The translations under genes were made by a program, and so were the position numbers. Below, in pieces: positions 25,401 to 32,645 of a stretch of 64,000 nt of DNA (positions are counted from its first letter, which is position 1; each line of letters begins with the position of its first letter). Source of the DNA: Cellulosimicrobium sp. Marseille-Q4280 (GTDB taxonomy: Bacteria > Actinomycetota > Actinomycetes > Actinomycetales > Cellulomonadaceae); NCBI RefSeq assembly GCF_943181405.1, contig NZ_CALPBY010000005.1, positions 62,001 to 126,000 of the forward strand, in the 5' to 3' direction. The notes under the pieces were generated by a model. It did not search any database, was not told the DNA's origin, and worked only from the letters and a program-made list of their open reading frames with translations.

Positions 25401-25845
25401 CGTCGCGGTCGACGGAAAGACCGGGAACGGCAAGGACGAGGGTCCGACGTCGGGGTACATCAAGCTGCAGGACCACGGCGACCCGGGCCTCAACCCGCGG
25501 TTCAGGAACGTCTGGATCGAGCGCCTCCCGAGCCAGGAGGAGCCCGCGCAGGAGGAGGTCGCGATCACCGCGACCGCCGAGGTCAGGTGTCTCGCGGGCA
25601 CGCCGTACGTCGCGGTCCGCGCCGTCAACGACGACACCGTCCCCCTGGACGTCGCCGTCGACACGCCGTTCGGGTCGAAGACCTTCGCCGACGTCGCGCC
25701 CGGCAAGAGCGCCTACCAGGCGTTCCCGGTCCGTGACGCCGAACCGGCGGCAGGCTCCGTGACCGTCACCGCCCGTCCGTCCGACACCTCAGACGAGCGG
25801 GAGACCGTCACGGAACCGGAGCACGACCAGCCCGACTGCGGCTGA
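22489..25845 (+). CDS. Secreted PA14 / beta-propeller / CBM / DUF1080 multi-domain protein
   Basis: An 1118-residue exported protein. Signal peptide about 1-41 (five Arg, hydrophobic core, A-Q-A). A PA14-like domain follows (about 58-195: V-A-T-A-G-T-Y-D-F-R-I-T-S-D-D-G-A-R-L). Then a six-bladed soluble glucose/sorbosone-dehydrogenase-like propeller (about 225-590), a carbohydrate-binding module starting V-Y-E-A-E-A-A (about 685-815), and a DUF1080/3-keto-disaccharide hydrolase domain (about 820-1010: L-F-D-G-T-D-L-D-A-W; G-N-S-G-V-Y-I-Q; W-Q-T-Y-D-L-T-F). The last 100 residues are an unassigned beta-rich tail with two Cys. PA14 and the CBM should bind glycans and the DUF1080 domain should cleave a 3-keto-glycoside. 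ATG at 22489 is placed by the signal peptide; ribosome site GGAGAGGCAGGCTG is just upstream. Substrate unknown. Confidence 0.88.
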   Translation: MDLTPLDERPPRTPDQRRRRRAAVAAIVALAVPFGVLTAQAAVPTAADDDIRPQEPGVTLRVFDVQFPLVEYCTLKPGQTPNVDKIMPTIDWTTAADFGLGDQFVTEVTGYLNVATAGTYDFRITSDDGARLLLDDELVVDHPGRHGATSKDGSIDLEAGYRALHIDHFDGAFDQRLKLEWRPPGSQDFVLVPNSVLSTDADVTRVTSPGRKSCEGITETPGDGLPLTEVHPDYTLTDLRPEGFEPQVTGMDWLPDGRLAISSWGGDRLTELGEVYLIDHVTGDGGADEVTYTKVAEGLTEPMGIKYVDGTLYVSEKDGLTALVDEDGDEVADEYRTIATWPFGGNYHEFAFGLLYEEGYFYVTTGIAMVPGGNSLDPQLAENRGSVMKIDKDTGEVEYVAGGLRTPNGLGWGADGGMYVTDNQGVRIPTSKLVRVEEGAFYNHFTNPDGPYDDQPVTEPVLWMPHSEISNSPSNPVVLTEGVFAGQMAIGDVTYGGLQRAYLEDVAGQEQGAVFRMTQGLESGVSRTSVGPDGAIYVGGIGWSGNWGQAGKLSYGLQKLTYDDNHAFDMLEMRAVEGGFEIEYTQPLSEETAQDLASKYTAAQWRYVATPQYGGPKVDEEDLDVTAATLSDDGKTVSLQIDGLKPGRVVNVHSPRPFASESGAELWSTEAWYTLTRLPDGSVAPPVYEAEAADIGGGAGWNSNHAGYSGSGFVDRNWEPGARTTFAVRAEEAGLHDLAIRYANGQNSDPQPTPRNLSLYVNGEKLKQVWFDSTVSWATWATQVETVPLREGANTITIQHDDDDIGHVNLDSLTVTPNERITLFDGTDLDAWAAVNGGGPATWPIADGSFESFGGDIRTKEKFDDFRMHVEWYQPEHAPTQTGQARGNSGVYIQERYEVQVLESFGIDPPKNNDAGAIYLKKAPDVNAATPMGTWQTYDLTFRGARFGPDGTKTEDARITLVWNGQLVHDDVAVDGKTGNGKDEGPTSGYIKLQDHGDPGLNPRFRNVWIERLPSQEEPAQEEVAITATAEVRCLAGTPYVAVRAVNDDTVPLDVAVDTPFGSKTFADVAPGKSAYQAFPVRDAEPAAGSVTVTARPSDTSDERETVTEPEHDQPDCG

Positions 25846-25857
25846 GGCTCCGTGAGC

Positions 25858-25903
25858 GGGCCCGGTCCGGCCTCGCCCCCAGGGGCGGGACCGGACCGGG
25901 CCC
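25858..25903 (+). terminator. Terminator after the secreted hydrolase gene
   Basis: A perfect 13-bp stem (GGGCCCGGTCCGG and complement) encloses a 20-base GC-rich loop that can itself pair, and is followed by CTTTCTCT. It separates the secreted hydrolase from the uronate isomerase promoter region. Confidence 0.85.
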
Positions 25904-25910
25904 CTTTCTC

Positions 25911-25924
25911 TGCAAACGATTGTC
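25911..25924. promoter_or_regulatory. Hexuronate operator, distal site at uxaC
   Basis: TGCAAACGATTGTC, matching the O1 site at 15229-15242 at 12 of 14 positions in the same + strand reading. Lies 56 bp upstream of the proximal site. Confidence 0.65.
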
Positions 25925-25966
25925 GTAGTGCTCCCAGATCATCGAAGCGCTGCGATTGACGTAGGA

Positions 25967-25980
25967 TGCAAACGTTCGCA
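25967..25980. promoter_or_regulatory. Hexuronate operator, proximal site at uxaC
   Basis: TGCAAACGTTCGCA, the exact reverse complement of the site at 15287-15300 before the hexuronate LacI operon. It is 21 bases upstream of the uxaC GTG start, where a bound repressor would block initiation. Confidence 0.78.
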
Positions 25981-26001
25981 ACGACGCTTCAGGAGGATTC
26001 C

Positions 26002-27501
26002 GTGACGAGCACGGCCCACGCTGTCCCGACCACCGCGACGGCGTCGTGGTCCCTGCACCCCGACCGCGCGCTGCCCGCGGACCCGGTCCAGCGCCCGATC
26101 GCCCGTGAGGTCTACGCGGCGACGCGCGACCTGCCGATCGTGTCGATGCACGGCCACGTCGACGTCGCGCTGTTCGCCGACGACACGCCGTTCGGCAACC
26201 CCGCGGAGCTGTTCGTCACGCCCGACCACTACCTCGTGCGCATGCTCGTCGCCCAGAGCACGTCGCCGCACGGCGCGCCCGGCGTCCGGGGGGTCCAGGA
26301 CCTCGGCGTCGCACCGGTCCCCGGCGCACCCGCCGGGACCGCACCGGCGGAGGCCGACCCTCGCGAGATCTGGCGCCGGTTCTGCGCCGGGTGGCGCCTG
26401 TTCCGCGGCACGCCGACGCGCTACTGGACGGAGCACGCGCTCGTCGAGGTGTTCGACGCACCCGTCCGCCCGTCGGCCGAGACCGCCGACGAGCTCTACG
26501 ACCACCTCGTCGACCGCCTCGCCCGCCCGGAGTTCCGCCCGCGAGCCCTGTTCGAGCGGTTCGGGATCGAGATCCTCGCGACGACCGACCCCGCGCAGTC
26601 GCCGCTCGCCGACCACGCGCGCCTCGCGGCGGACGGCTGGGGCGAGCGGGTCGTGCCGACGTTCCGCCCGGACCCGCTCCTGCACGTCGACCGCACGGAC
26701 TGGACGGAGCAGGTGCGCGCGCTCGGCGCCGCGGCGGGGGGCGACGTCGTCGACTACCGCTCGTACCTCGACGCTCTGCGCTCCCGGCGCGCCGCGTTCG
26801 TCGCCGCGGGCGCCCGCGCGACCGACCACGGCCACCTCCGCGCCGACACCACGCCCCTCGACGACGCGGACGCGGCCCGGATCCTCGACGCCGCGCTGCG
26901 GGGCGAGGTCACGACGGCGGAAGCGGACGCGTTCTCGGCGCACATGCTCTTCCAGATGGCCGCGATGTCCGCCGAGGACGGCCTCGTCATGCAGCTGCAC
27001 CCGGGTGTGCTCCGCGACCACTGCGAGGGCGTCGCGCGCGCCTACGGCTCGGACAAGGGATACGACATCCCCGAGCAGACGGAGTACGTGCGCTCCCTGC
27101 GCCCCGTGCTCGAGGCCTTCGGCCACCACCCGGGGTTCCGGATGATCGCCTTCACCGTCGACGAGACGTCGTTCTCGCGCGAGCTCGCACCGCTCGCGGG
27201 CGTCTACCCCGCGCTGCGCCTCGGCGCGCCGTGGTGGTTCCTCGACACGCCCGAGGGCATGCGCCGCTTCCGCGAGGCGGCGACGGACTCCGCGGGCTTC
27301 TACAACACGAGCGGGTTCGTCGACGACACGCGCGCGTTCTGCTCGATCCCGGCCCGGCACGACCTCGCGCGGCGCATCGACGCCGGTCACCTCGCGCGCC
27401 TCGTCGCGGAGCACCGGCTCGACCTCGACGAGGCGCTGGAGACCGCCGTCGACCTGGCGTACCACCTGCCGAAGGCGTCGTACCCCGCGCTGCGGGCCTG
27501 A
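26002..27501 (+). CDS. uxaC: Uronate (glucuronate/galacturonate) isomerase
   Basis: A 499-residue amidohydrolase-fold isomerase converting D-glucuronate to D-fructuronate (and D-galacturonate to D-tagaturonate). The metal motif H-G-H-V-D is at about residues 38-42, followed by the family segments L-F-A-D-D, R-Y-W-T-E-H and M-Q-L-H-P-G-V-L-R-D-H, with W-W-F-L-D-T-P near the C-terminal third. GTG at 26002 is chosen because AGGAGG ends six bases upstream; an earlier ATG at 25966 would place coding sequence over the operator. Product feeds the fructuronate reductase and mannonate dehydratase at 11.4-14.1 kb. Confidence 0.93.
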   Translation: MTSTAHAVPTTATASWSLHPDRALPADPVQRPIAREVYAATRDLPIVSMHGHVDVALFADDTPFGNPAELFVTPDHYLVRMLVAQSTSPHGAPGVRGVQDLGVAPVPGAPAGTAPAEADPREIWRRFCAGWRLFRGTPTRYWTEHALVEVFDAPVRPSAETADELYDHLVDRLARPEFRPRALFERFGIEILATTDPAQSPLADHARLAADGWGERVVPTFRPDPLLHVDRTDWTEQVRALGAAAGGDVVDYRSYLDALRSRRAAFVAAGARATDHGHLRADTTPLDDADAARILDAALRGEVTTAEADAFSAHMLFQMAAMSAEDGLVMQLHPGVLRDHCEGVARAYGSDKGYDIPEQTEYVRSLRPVLEAFGHHPGFRMIAFTVDETSFSRELAPLAGVYPALRLGAPWWFLDTPEGMRRFREAATDSAGFYNTSGFVDDTRAFCSIPARHDLARRIDAGHLARLVAEHRLDLDEALETAVDLAYHLPKASYPALRA

Positions 27502-27516
27502 CCGCCTCGTGCGGGC

Positions 27517-27547
27517 CGACCGTCCTGCGCCCGGGGTTCGACGGTCG
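27517..27547. terminator. Bidirectional terminator hairpin
   Basis: CGACCGTC and its complement GACGGTCG (8-bp stem, 15-base loop) fill the 48-base gap between the converging uronate isomerase and sigma-factor genes. Confidence 0.6.
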
Positions 27548-27549
27548 CG

Positions 27550-28455
27550 TCAGGCGGATGTCTCGACGGCGGTCGCCGCGACCTCGGCCGGTTCCGCGAC
27601 GAGGTCGAGCGCCACGACGCGCCCGTCGCGGACCGTGACCACGAGCACCGACCGCACCACGCCGCCCGGCGCGTAGACCGCGCCCCACGCGCCGTCGACG
27701 AGCGCGACCTGCGCCTGGCGGGCCCGGCCGACGAACGCCTGCGCGACGGCGTGGGCGCCGACGAGCTCCGGCTCGACCGCCGGGGCGCCGTGGGCGAGCG
27801 CGGCCCGCGCGGACTCGACGGCGGCGGGGTCGGCCCGCAGGACGACGTCCGGGTCGAGCAGCGTCAGCAGGCGCTCGAACCGGCCCTCGCGCGACGCCGC
27901 GAGGAACGCCTCGACCACCTCGCGCTCCCGGGCCGCGTCGGGCTCGGGGTCGCCGCCGCCCTGCACACGGCGCCGGGCGCGCGACGCGAGCTGGCGCGTC
28001 GCGGGCACCGACCTCCCCACGACGGTCGCGACGTCCTCGAACGGGACTGCGAAGAGGTCGTGCAGGACGAACGCGAGCCGCTCCGCCGGCGAGAGCGTGT
28101 CGAGCACGAGCAGGAGCGCCGCCCCGACGGCGTCCGCCTCCTCGGCCAGCGCCTCGGGCCCCGGACCCGGCGCGGCCCGGTCGAACGCACGTCCGCCGTC
28201 GGACCCCGGCACGTCCCAGGACGTCTCGCGGCGCGTGCCGCGCGAGCGCAGGAGGTCGAGGCAGATGCGCGACACGACGGTCGTGAGCCAGCCCTGCAGG
28301 TTCACGACGTCGCTCGTGTCCGAGCGCTGCAGCCGCAGCCACGCCTCCTGGACGGCGTCGTCGGCCTCCGCGGAGCTGCCCAGCACCCGGTACGCGACCG
28401 CGCGCAGGTGGGGGCGGAACTCCTCGAACACCTCGGTCAGTCGGTCCTGCTCCAT
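27550..28455 (-). CDS. ECF RNA polymerase sigma factor with SnoaL-like C-terminal domain (ECF41-like)
   Basis: A 301-residue extracytoplasmic-function sigma factor. Region 2 (about 1-75) has R-A-V-A-Y-R-V-L-G-S-x-A-E-A-D-D-A-V-Q-E and L-x-G-W-L-T-T-V-V-S-R-I. Region 4 (about 115-165) has L-S-P-A-E-R-L-A-F-V-L-H-D. A 130-residue NTF2/SnoaL-like domain follows, which in this class modulates sigma activity and replaces an anti-sigma factor. ECF41 genes usually sit beside a carboxymuconolactone-decarboxylase-type or other redox target gene; none is adjacent here. It converges with uxaC and is 84 bases from the end of the GH43 gene upstream. Confidence 0.88.
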   Translation of the reverse strand: MEQDRLTEVFEEFRPHLRAVAYRVLGSSAEADDAVQEAWLRLQRSDTSDVVNLQGWLTTVVSRICLDLLRSRGTRRETSWDVPGSDGGRAFDRAAPGPGPEALAEEADAVGAALLLVLDTLSPAERLAFVLHDLFAVPFEDVATVVGRSVPATRQLASRARRRVQGGGDPEPDAAREREVVEAFLAASREGRFERLLTLLDPDVVLRADPAAVESARAALAHGAPAVEPELVGAHAVAQAFVGRARQAQVALVDGAWGAVYAPGGVVRSVLVVTVRDGRVVALDLVAEPAEVAATAVETSA

Positions 28456-28539
28456 GCGGCCATCCTCTCGTCGTCGCCACGTGTCGGGCCTGCCGACATG
28501 ACGCGCGGGACGCCGGGAACGTGACAGGGAGGACGCGCC

Positions 28540-30195
28540 TCAGCGCACGGTCCCGCTCGCACGGTCCTCGACGCGCACGGGACCGAACGCGACGCGCGCA
28601 CCGTCGGGGACGGCCCCCGTCGCCGACGTGCCGCCCGCGAACAGCGCGACCTCGGCCCCGATCCAGTGGCCCTCGACGGCCTCGAAGGGCGTGTCCACCG
28701 CGCGCCACGCGCGGTCTGCGCCGGCGCGCCACGCGAACGTGACCTTCCCGGTGTCGTCGGTCTCGAGCCGCAGGTCGACCGGCCCGTGCCCGGCGGGGAG
28801 GTCGACCGGTTCCATGAGCTCCGTCTCGGGCACGCGCAACGAGTCCTCGTCGCGGCGGCGCGCGACGACGCGCGACCGGCCGCCCGACCTCTCGACCCCG
28901 ACCCACGCGTACGCGCGGCCCAGCACGAGCAGACCGGCGCGCAGGTCCGGCACGGCACCCGCCCGCCCGTCGGCACCTGCGCGCGCACCGCCGACAGCCT
29001 CACCGTCCGCGCCGCCGGCCCCGCCGTCGTCCGGACGGTCCACGTCGACGCTCGTCGTGATACGGCACGGGTAGCCCGGGAGCTGCTGGCCGAGGACGCC
29101 CGCGACGTCGCGCAGGGTGCCGAGGTCGTCCGGTGCGACGGCGAGGCGCAGCGTCCCGGCGGCGGTGACGGCGGTCGAGGCCGGCACGTTGCCCTGGAAG
29201 TGCCACTGCGGCCCGGGAGCCGAGCCGTCGAACAGGTCTGTGCGCCGCGGCTCGCCCTCGCCCCAGGCGACGTCCGGACCCACGGACGTCGCGGCGTCGG
29301 GCACCGCGTGCCGCAGGACGGGCTGCCCGCAGCGGGGGTCGTCCGCCGTCGGCTCGCCGATCACCGGCCAGCCGTCGTCGCCCCAGGTCATCGGCTGCAG
29401 GTGGACCACGCGCCCGAAGACGCCGCGGTCCTGGAAGTGCACGAACCAGTCCTCGCCGCCGGGCGTCGTGACCCAGGCGCCCTGGTGGGGACCGTTGACC
29501 GGGGTCTCTCCCTGGCGCAGCACGATCCGGTACTCGTAGGGCCCGAACGGCGAGTCGGCGCGGAAGACCGACTGCCACCCCGTCGCGACACCGCCCGCGG
29601 GCGCGAAGATCCAGTACGACCCGTCACGCTTGTACAGCTTCGGGCCCTCGAGCGTGCGGTACCCCGGGAGCAGGTCGCCGTCGACGACCGTCGCGCGGCG
29701 CCCGACCACGCGCGTGAGCCCCTCGTCCACCTCGACGAGCGTGAGCAGGTTCTTCTGCCCGCTGCGGCTCGCGGCCCAGCCGTGCACGAGGTAGGTGCGG
29801 CCGTCGTCGTCCCACAGCGGGCACGGGTCGATGAGACCGCGCCCCTCGAGCAGCAGGTGCGGCGCTGACCACTCCCCGAACGGGTCGCGCGTGCGCGTGA
29901 CGAAGATGCCGTGGTCGGGGTCGGGGTGGACGACGACGTACTCGCCGTCGTGGTATCGGATGCTCGGCGCCCACACGCCCGAGCCGTGCCGGGGGCGGCG
30001 GTAGTGCTCGGCGGGCTCGACGCGGGGCGCCGCGTGGCTCGCGATCGTCCACGTCACGAGGTCCGTCGAGTGGAGGACCGGCAGCCCCGGGCTGCGGTTG
30101 AACGACGACGCGACGAGGAAGTAGTCCGGACCGACGCGGATCACGTCGGGGTCGGGCCAGTCGGCGTCGAGCACGGGGTTCGTGTAGGTGCGCAT
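28540..30195 (-). CDS. Glycoside hydrolase family 43 beta-xylosidase/arabinosidase
   Basis: A 551-residue GH43 enzyme, apparently cytoplasmic since no signal peptide is seen. The five-bladed propeller (about 1-320) has the catalytic base Asp15 in W-P-D-P-D, the pKa-modulating Asp123 in L-I-D-P-C-P-L-W, and the general acid Glu183 in L-E-G-P-K-L-Y. A C-terminal beta-sandwich (about 340-551) is typical of xylosidase-type GH43, here interrupted by an Ala/Gly-rich insertion (about 412-440). It would cleave xylo- or arabino-oligosaccharides imported by the transporter encoded nearby. It faces the serine hydrolase gene across a 178-base gap containing a LacI-like operator shared with the importer and esterase promoters. 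Confidence 0.92.
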   Translation of the reverse strand: MRTYTNPVLDADWPDPDVIRVGPDYFLVASSFNRSPGLPVLHSTDLVTWTIASHAAPRVEPAEHYRRPRHGSGVWAPSIRYHDGEYVVVHPDPDHGIFVTRTRDPFGEWSAPHLLLEGRGLIDPCPLWDDDGRTYLVHGWAASRSGQKNLLTLVEVDEGLTRVVGRRATVVDGDLLPGYRTLEGPKLYKRDGSYWIFAPAGGVATGWQSVFRADSPFGPYEYRIVLRQGETPVNGPHQGAWVTTPGGEDWFVHFQDRGVFGRVVHLQPMTWGDDGWPVIGEPTADDPRCGQPVLRHAVPDAATSVGPDVAWGEGEPRRTDLFDGSAPGPQWHFQGNVPASTAVTAAGTLRLAVAPDDLGTLRDVAGVLGQQLPGYPCRITTSVDVDRPDDGGAGGADGEAVGGARAGADGRAGAVPDLRAGLLVLGRAYAWVGVERSGGRSRVVARRRDEDSLRVPETELMEPVDLPAGHGPVDLRLETDDTGKVTFAWRAGADRAWRAVDTPFEAVEGHWIGAEVALFAGGTSATGAVPDGARVAFGPVRVEDRASGTVR

Positions 30196-30302
30196 GCGTC
30201 GGTGAGGTCCTCGTCGTCGTTCCGTCGGTGCATCGATCCGTCTGCCACGGAGGGCACGGAAGGCACGGAAGCCGCGGCGCGAGCGCTCGCCCGGGAGCCG
30301 CG

Positions 30303-30316
30303 GGAAACCGATTACC
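30303..30316. promoter_or_regulatory. Shared LacI-like operator, GH43 / serine hydrolase promoters
   Basis: GGAAACCGATTACC lies between the divergent GH43 and serine hydrolase genes. It reads as the reverse of GGTAACCGGTTTCC at 37986-37999 with one change, giving a near-palindromic consensus GGTAACCGGTTNCC. Confidence 0.65.
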
Positions 30317-30373
30317 CTCACCCTATCGTCCCGGTCCGGGACGTCCGCGCGCCGTCCGTCCGAGAGGTTCACC

Positions 30374-31753
30374 GTGCTCGACCTGACGCCCTTCGTCCGC
30401 GAGTCCGCCGCGCTCGGCGCGGCCCTGCACGCCGTCGAGGTCACCGTCGCCGGCGACCCCGTGGTCGTCGGCGCGAGCCCGTTCACCGGCCCCGACGTCC
30501 CGCAGCGGCAGTACTCGGTGAGCAAGACCGTGACCGGGATCGCCGTCGGCCTGCTGGCCGCCGAGGGCGGGCTGCGCCTCGAGGACGGCGTCAGCACGTA
30601 CTTCCCCGAGCAGGGCGAGTGTCACCCCTGGGTCGCACGGACCACCGTCCGCGACCTCCTGACGATGCGCGGGCCGCACGCCTCCACGACCTACAAGCTC
30701 TCCGAGGGGTCGTGGCTCTCGTCGTGGTTCACCGTGCCGCCCACGCACCCGCCGGGCTCGCTGTTCACCTATGACACGAGCGGTTCGTACGTGCTCGCCG
30801 CGCTCGTGGAGAGGCTCGCCGGCACGACGCTCGCGGAGTACCTGCGCCCGCGCCTGCTCGACCCCCTCGGGGTCTCCCCCGACCTGCGGTTCCTCACCGG
30901 GCCGGACGACGTGAGCCACGGCGGGTCCGGGCTCGTGTGCCGCCCGCACGACCTCACGCTGCTCGCGCGCCTGCTCCTCGACGACGGCGTGCACGACGGC
31001 GCGAGCCTCCTCCCGCGGGAGTTCGTCCGCGAAGCCACGACCGCCCACGCCGACACGTCGGCGGTGACGTGGGGGGCGCCGTTCCGCGGCGGCTACGGGT
31101 ACCAGCTCTGGGTCCCCGAGCGCGGCGGCTTCCTCGCGTTCGGGCTCGGGGGCCAGATCGTCCACGGGCTGCCGGAGCGCGACCTCACGGTCGTCGTCAC
31201 GGCCGACGCGCAGGCGTGCCAGAGCGGCGACCAGCGCCTCCTCGACCTCGTCCTGCGCCACCTCGTCGACCCGTTCCTCGAGCCGCCCGCCGACATCGCC
31301 CCCCACCTCCCGGGCGCGCCGCCGCACAGCCCGACGCCTGACGCCCTCGCCTGGCCGATGCCGCGTCACGACGACGCGCACGCCGTCCCCGCGCGCGGCC
31401 GGCACGTCGCCGTCGCGCCGGGCACGTGGCCCCACGACCTGGAGCTCGACCTCGGCGCCCGCGCCGGCGTCGTCGCCTCCCGCACGGGCGGCTGGCGCCT
31501 GGAGTACGACGTCGACGCCCCGCGGCGCCAGGTGCTCGGCTCCGCGGGGCGGTCGGTCGTGACGGCGGGCTGGTCCGCGCCGCGCGCGCTCGACGTCGAG
31601 TGCCGGGTGCTCGACGACGAGCTCGCCGTCGTGCGCCTGCGGCTGGTCGTGGACGTCGACGGCACGGTCGCCGTCCGAGGTCAGGGGTTCGGGGAGACCC
31701 TCGACCCGCGCTGGTCGTCCGTCGGGGCGTTCAGCCCTTCACGGAGCCGATGA
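30374..31753 (+). CDS. Serine hydrolase of the beta-lactamase/esterase (class C) family
   Basis: A 459-residue protein with the class-C beta-lactamase/EstB fold. Catalytic Ser48 and Lys51 form S-V-S-K, and a Tyr-containing second motif is in F-T-Y-D-T-S-G-S-Y (about 131-139). The third motif is seen only as F-G-L-G-G-Q, so a beta-lactamase role is unlikely. A C-terminal beta domain (about 330-459) is extra. No signal peptide is evident. GTG at 30374 follows GAGAGG. Divergent from GH43 with a shared operator, so it may deacylate imported plant oligosaccharides. Its 3' end overlaps the converging permease gene by 23 bases. Confidence 0.8.
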   Translation: MLDLTPFVRESAALGAALHAVEVTVAGDPVVVGASPFTGPDVPQRQYSVSKTVTGIAVGLLAAEGGLRLEDGVSTYFPEQGECHPWVARTTVRDLLTMRGPHASTTYKLSEGSWLSSWFTVPPTHPPGSLFTYDTSGSYVLAALVERLAGTTLAEYLRPRLLDPLGVSPDLRFLTGPDDVSHGGSGLVCRPHDLTLLARLLLDDGVHDGASLLPREFVREATTAHADTSAVTWGAPFRGGYGYQLWVPERGGFLAFGLGGQIVHGLPERDLTVVVTADAQACQSGDQRLLDLVLRHLVDPFLEPPADIAPHLPGAPPHSPTPDALAWPMPRHDDAHAVPARGRHVAVAPGTWPHDLELDLGARAGVVASRTGGWRLEYDVDAPRRQVLGSAGRSVVTAGWSAPRALDVECRVLDDELAVVRLRLVVDVDGTVAVRGQGFGETLDPRWSSVGAFSPSRSR

Positions 31754-32645
31754 GCGCGCCCTTGACGAAGTACTTCTGCAGCACCGGGTAGAGGATCAGC
31801 ATCGGCAGCGTCGCGACCACGATCACGGCCATCTTGATCGACTGCGCCGGCGGCACCACCTCGACCGCGCCCGCGTCGGCGTTCATGCCGCTCGACACCA
31901 GGACGATCTGGCGCAGGAGCACCTGGATCGGCCACAGGTCCGAGGAGTTGATGTAGAGGATCGCGGACTGGTACGTGTTCCAGTACGACACGGCGTAGAA
32001 CAGGCCGATCGTGGCGATCGACGCGAGCGACAGCGGCAGGACGATCCGCAGGAACACCCCGAGGTCGGAGCACCCGTCGATGCGCGCGGCCTCCTCGAGG
32101 CTGTCGGGGATCGCCTGGAAGAAGCTGCGCATGATGACGAAGTTGAACGCGTTGATCGCGACCGGGAGGATCAGCGACCACAGCGAGTCGATGAGCCCGA
32201 GCTCCTTGACGACGATGAACGTCGGGATCATGCCGCCGCTGAAGAGCATCGTGAACACGACGAGGAAGTTCAGCACGCGCCGCCCGCGCAGGTACCGCTT
32301 CGACAGCCCGTACGCCATGAGCGACGTGAGCACGAGGCTGACGAACGTCCCGACGACGGTCACGAACACCGAGACGCCCATGGCCCGGAAGATCGTCGGC
32401 GTCGACAGGATGTACCGGTACGCGTCGAGCGTGAAGGCCTCCGGCACGATGATGAACGGGCGGCGGGTGAGCTCCCCCGGCGTCGCGAACGAGCTGCCGA
32501 TGATGTTGAGGAACGGCAGCAGGCAGATCGCGGCGAACCCGCCGAGCACCAGGACGTTGACCACCTGGAAGGCCCGCCGGCCCGCCGTCGGCCGACGGCG
32601 CCGACCCGACCTGCTCGTGACGACCTTCGTCGCTGTCGTGCTCAT
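31731..32645 (-). CDS. Carbohydrate ABC transporter permease, LplC/YtcP type
   Basis: A 304-residue permease with six hydrophobic helices and the EAA loop E-E-A-A-R-I-D-G-C-S-D (about 188-198). The N-terminus is Arg-rich and cytoplasmic. LplC-type permeases work with an LplB permease and a large LplA-like binding lipoprotein, and use a shared ATPase encoded elsewhere; no ATPase is present in this operon. The ATG overlaps the stop of the upstream membrane-protein gene (ATGA). Last gene of the leftward pectin-oligosaccharide operon. Confidence 0.92.
   Translation of the reverse strand: MSTTATKVVTSRSGRRRRPTAGRRAFQVVNVLVLGGFAAICLLPFLNIIGSSFATPGELTRRPFIIVPEAFTLDAYRYILSTPTIFRAMGVSVFVTVVGTFVSLVLTSLMAYGLSKRYLRGRRVLNFLVVFTMLFSGGMIPTFIVVKELGLIDSLWSLILPVAINAFNFVIMRSFFQAIPDSLEEAARIDGCSDLGVFLRIVLPLSLASIATIGLFYAVSYWNTYQSAILYINSSDLWPIQVLLRQIVLVSSGMNADAGAVEVVPPAQSIKMAVIVVATLPMLILYPVLQKYFVKGALIGSVKG

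Noticed and set aside
25966-26001. ATG at 25966 as the uxaC start
   Set aside because: It would put the operator inside the coding sequence and has no ribosome site; GTG at 26002 has AGGAGG.
30374-31753. Beta-lactamase resistance gene
   Set aside because: Although SVSK is present, the KTG/HTG motif is absent, no signal peptide is seen, and the gene shares a promoter region with GH43; an esterase or peptidase-like role is more likely.
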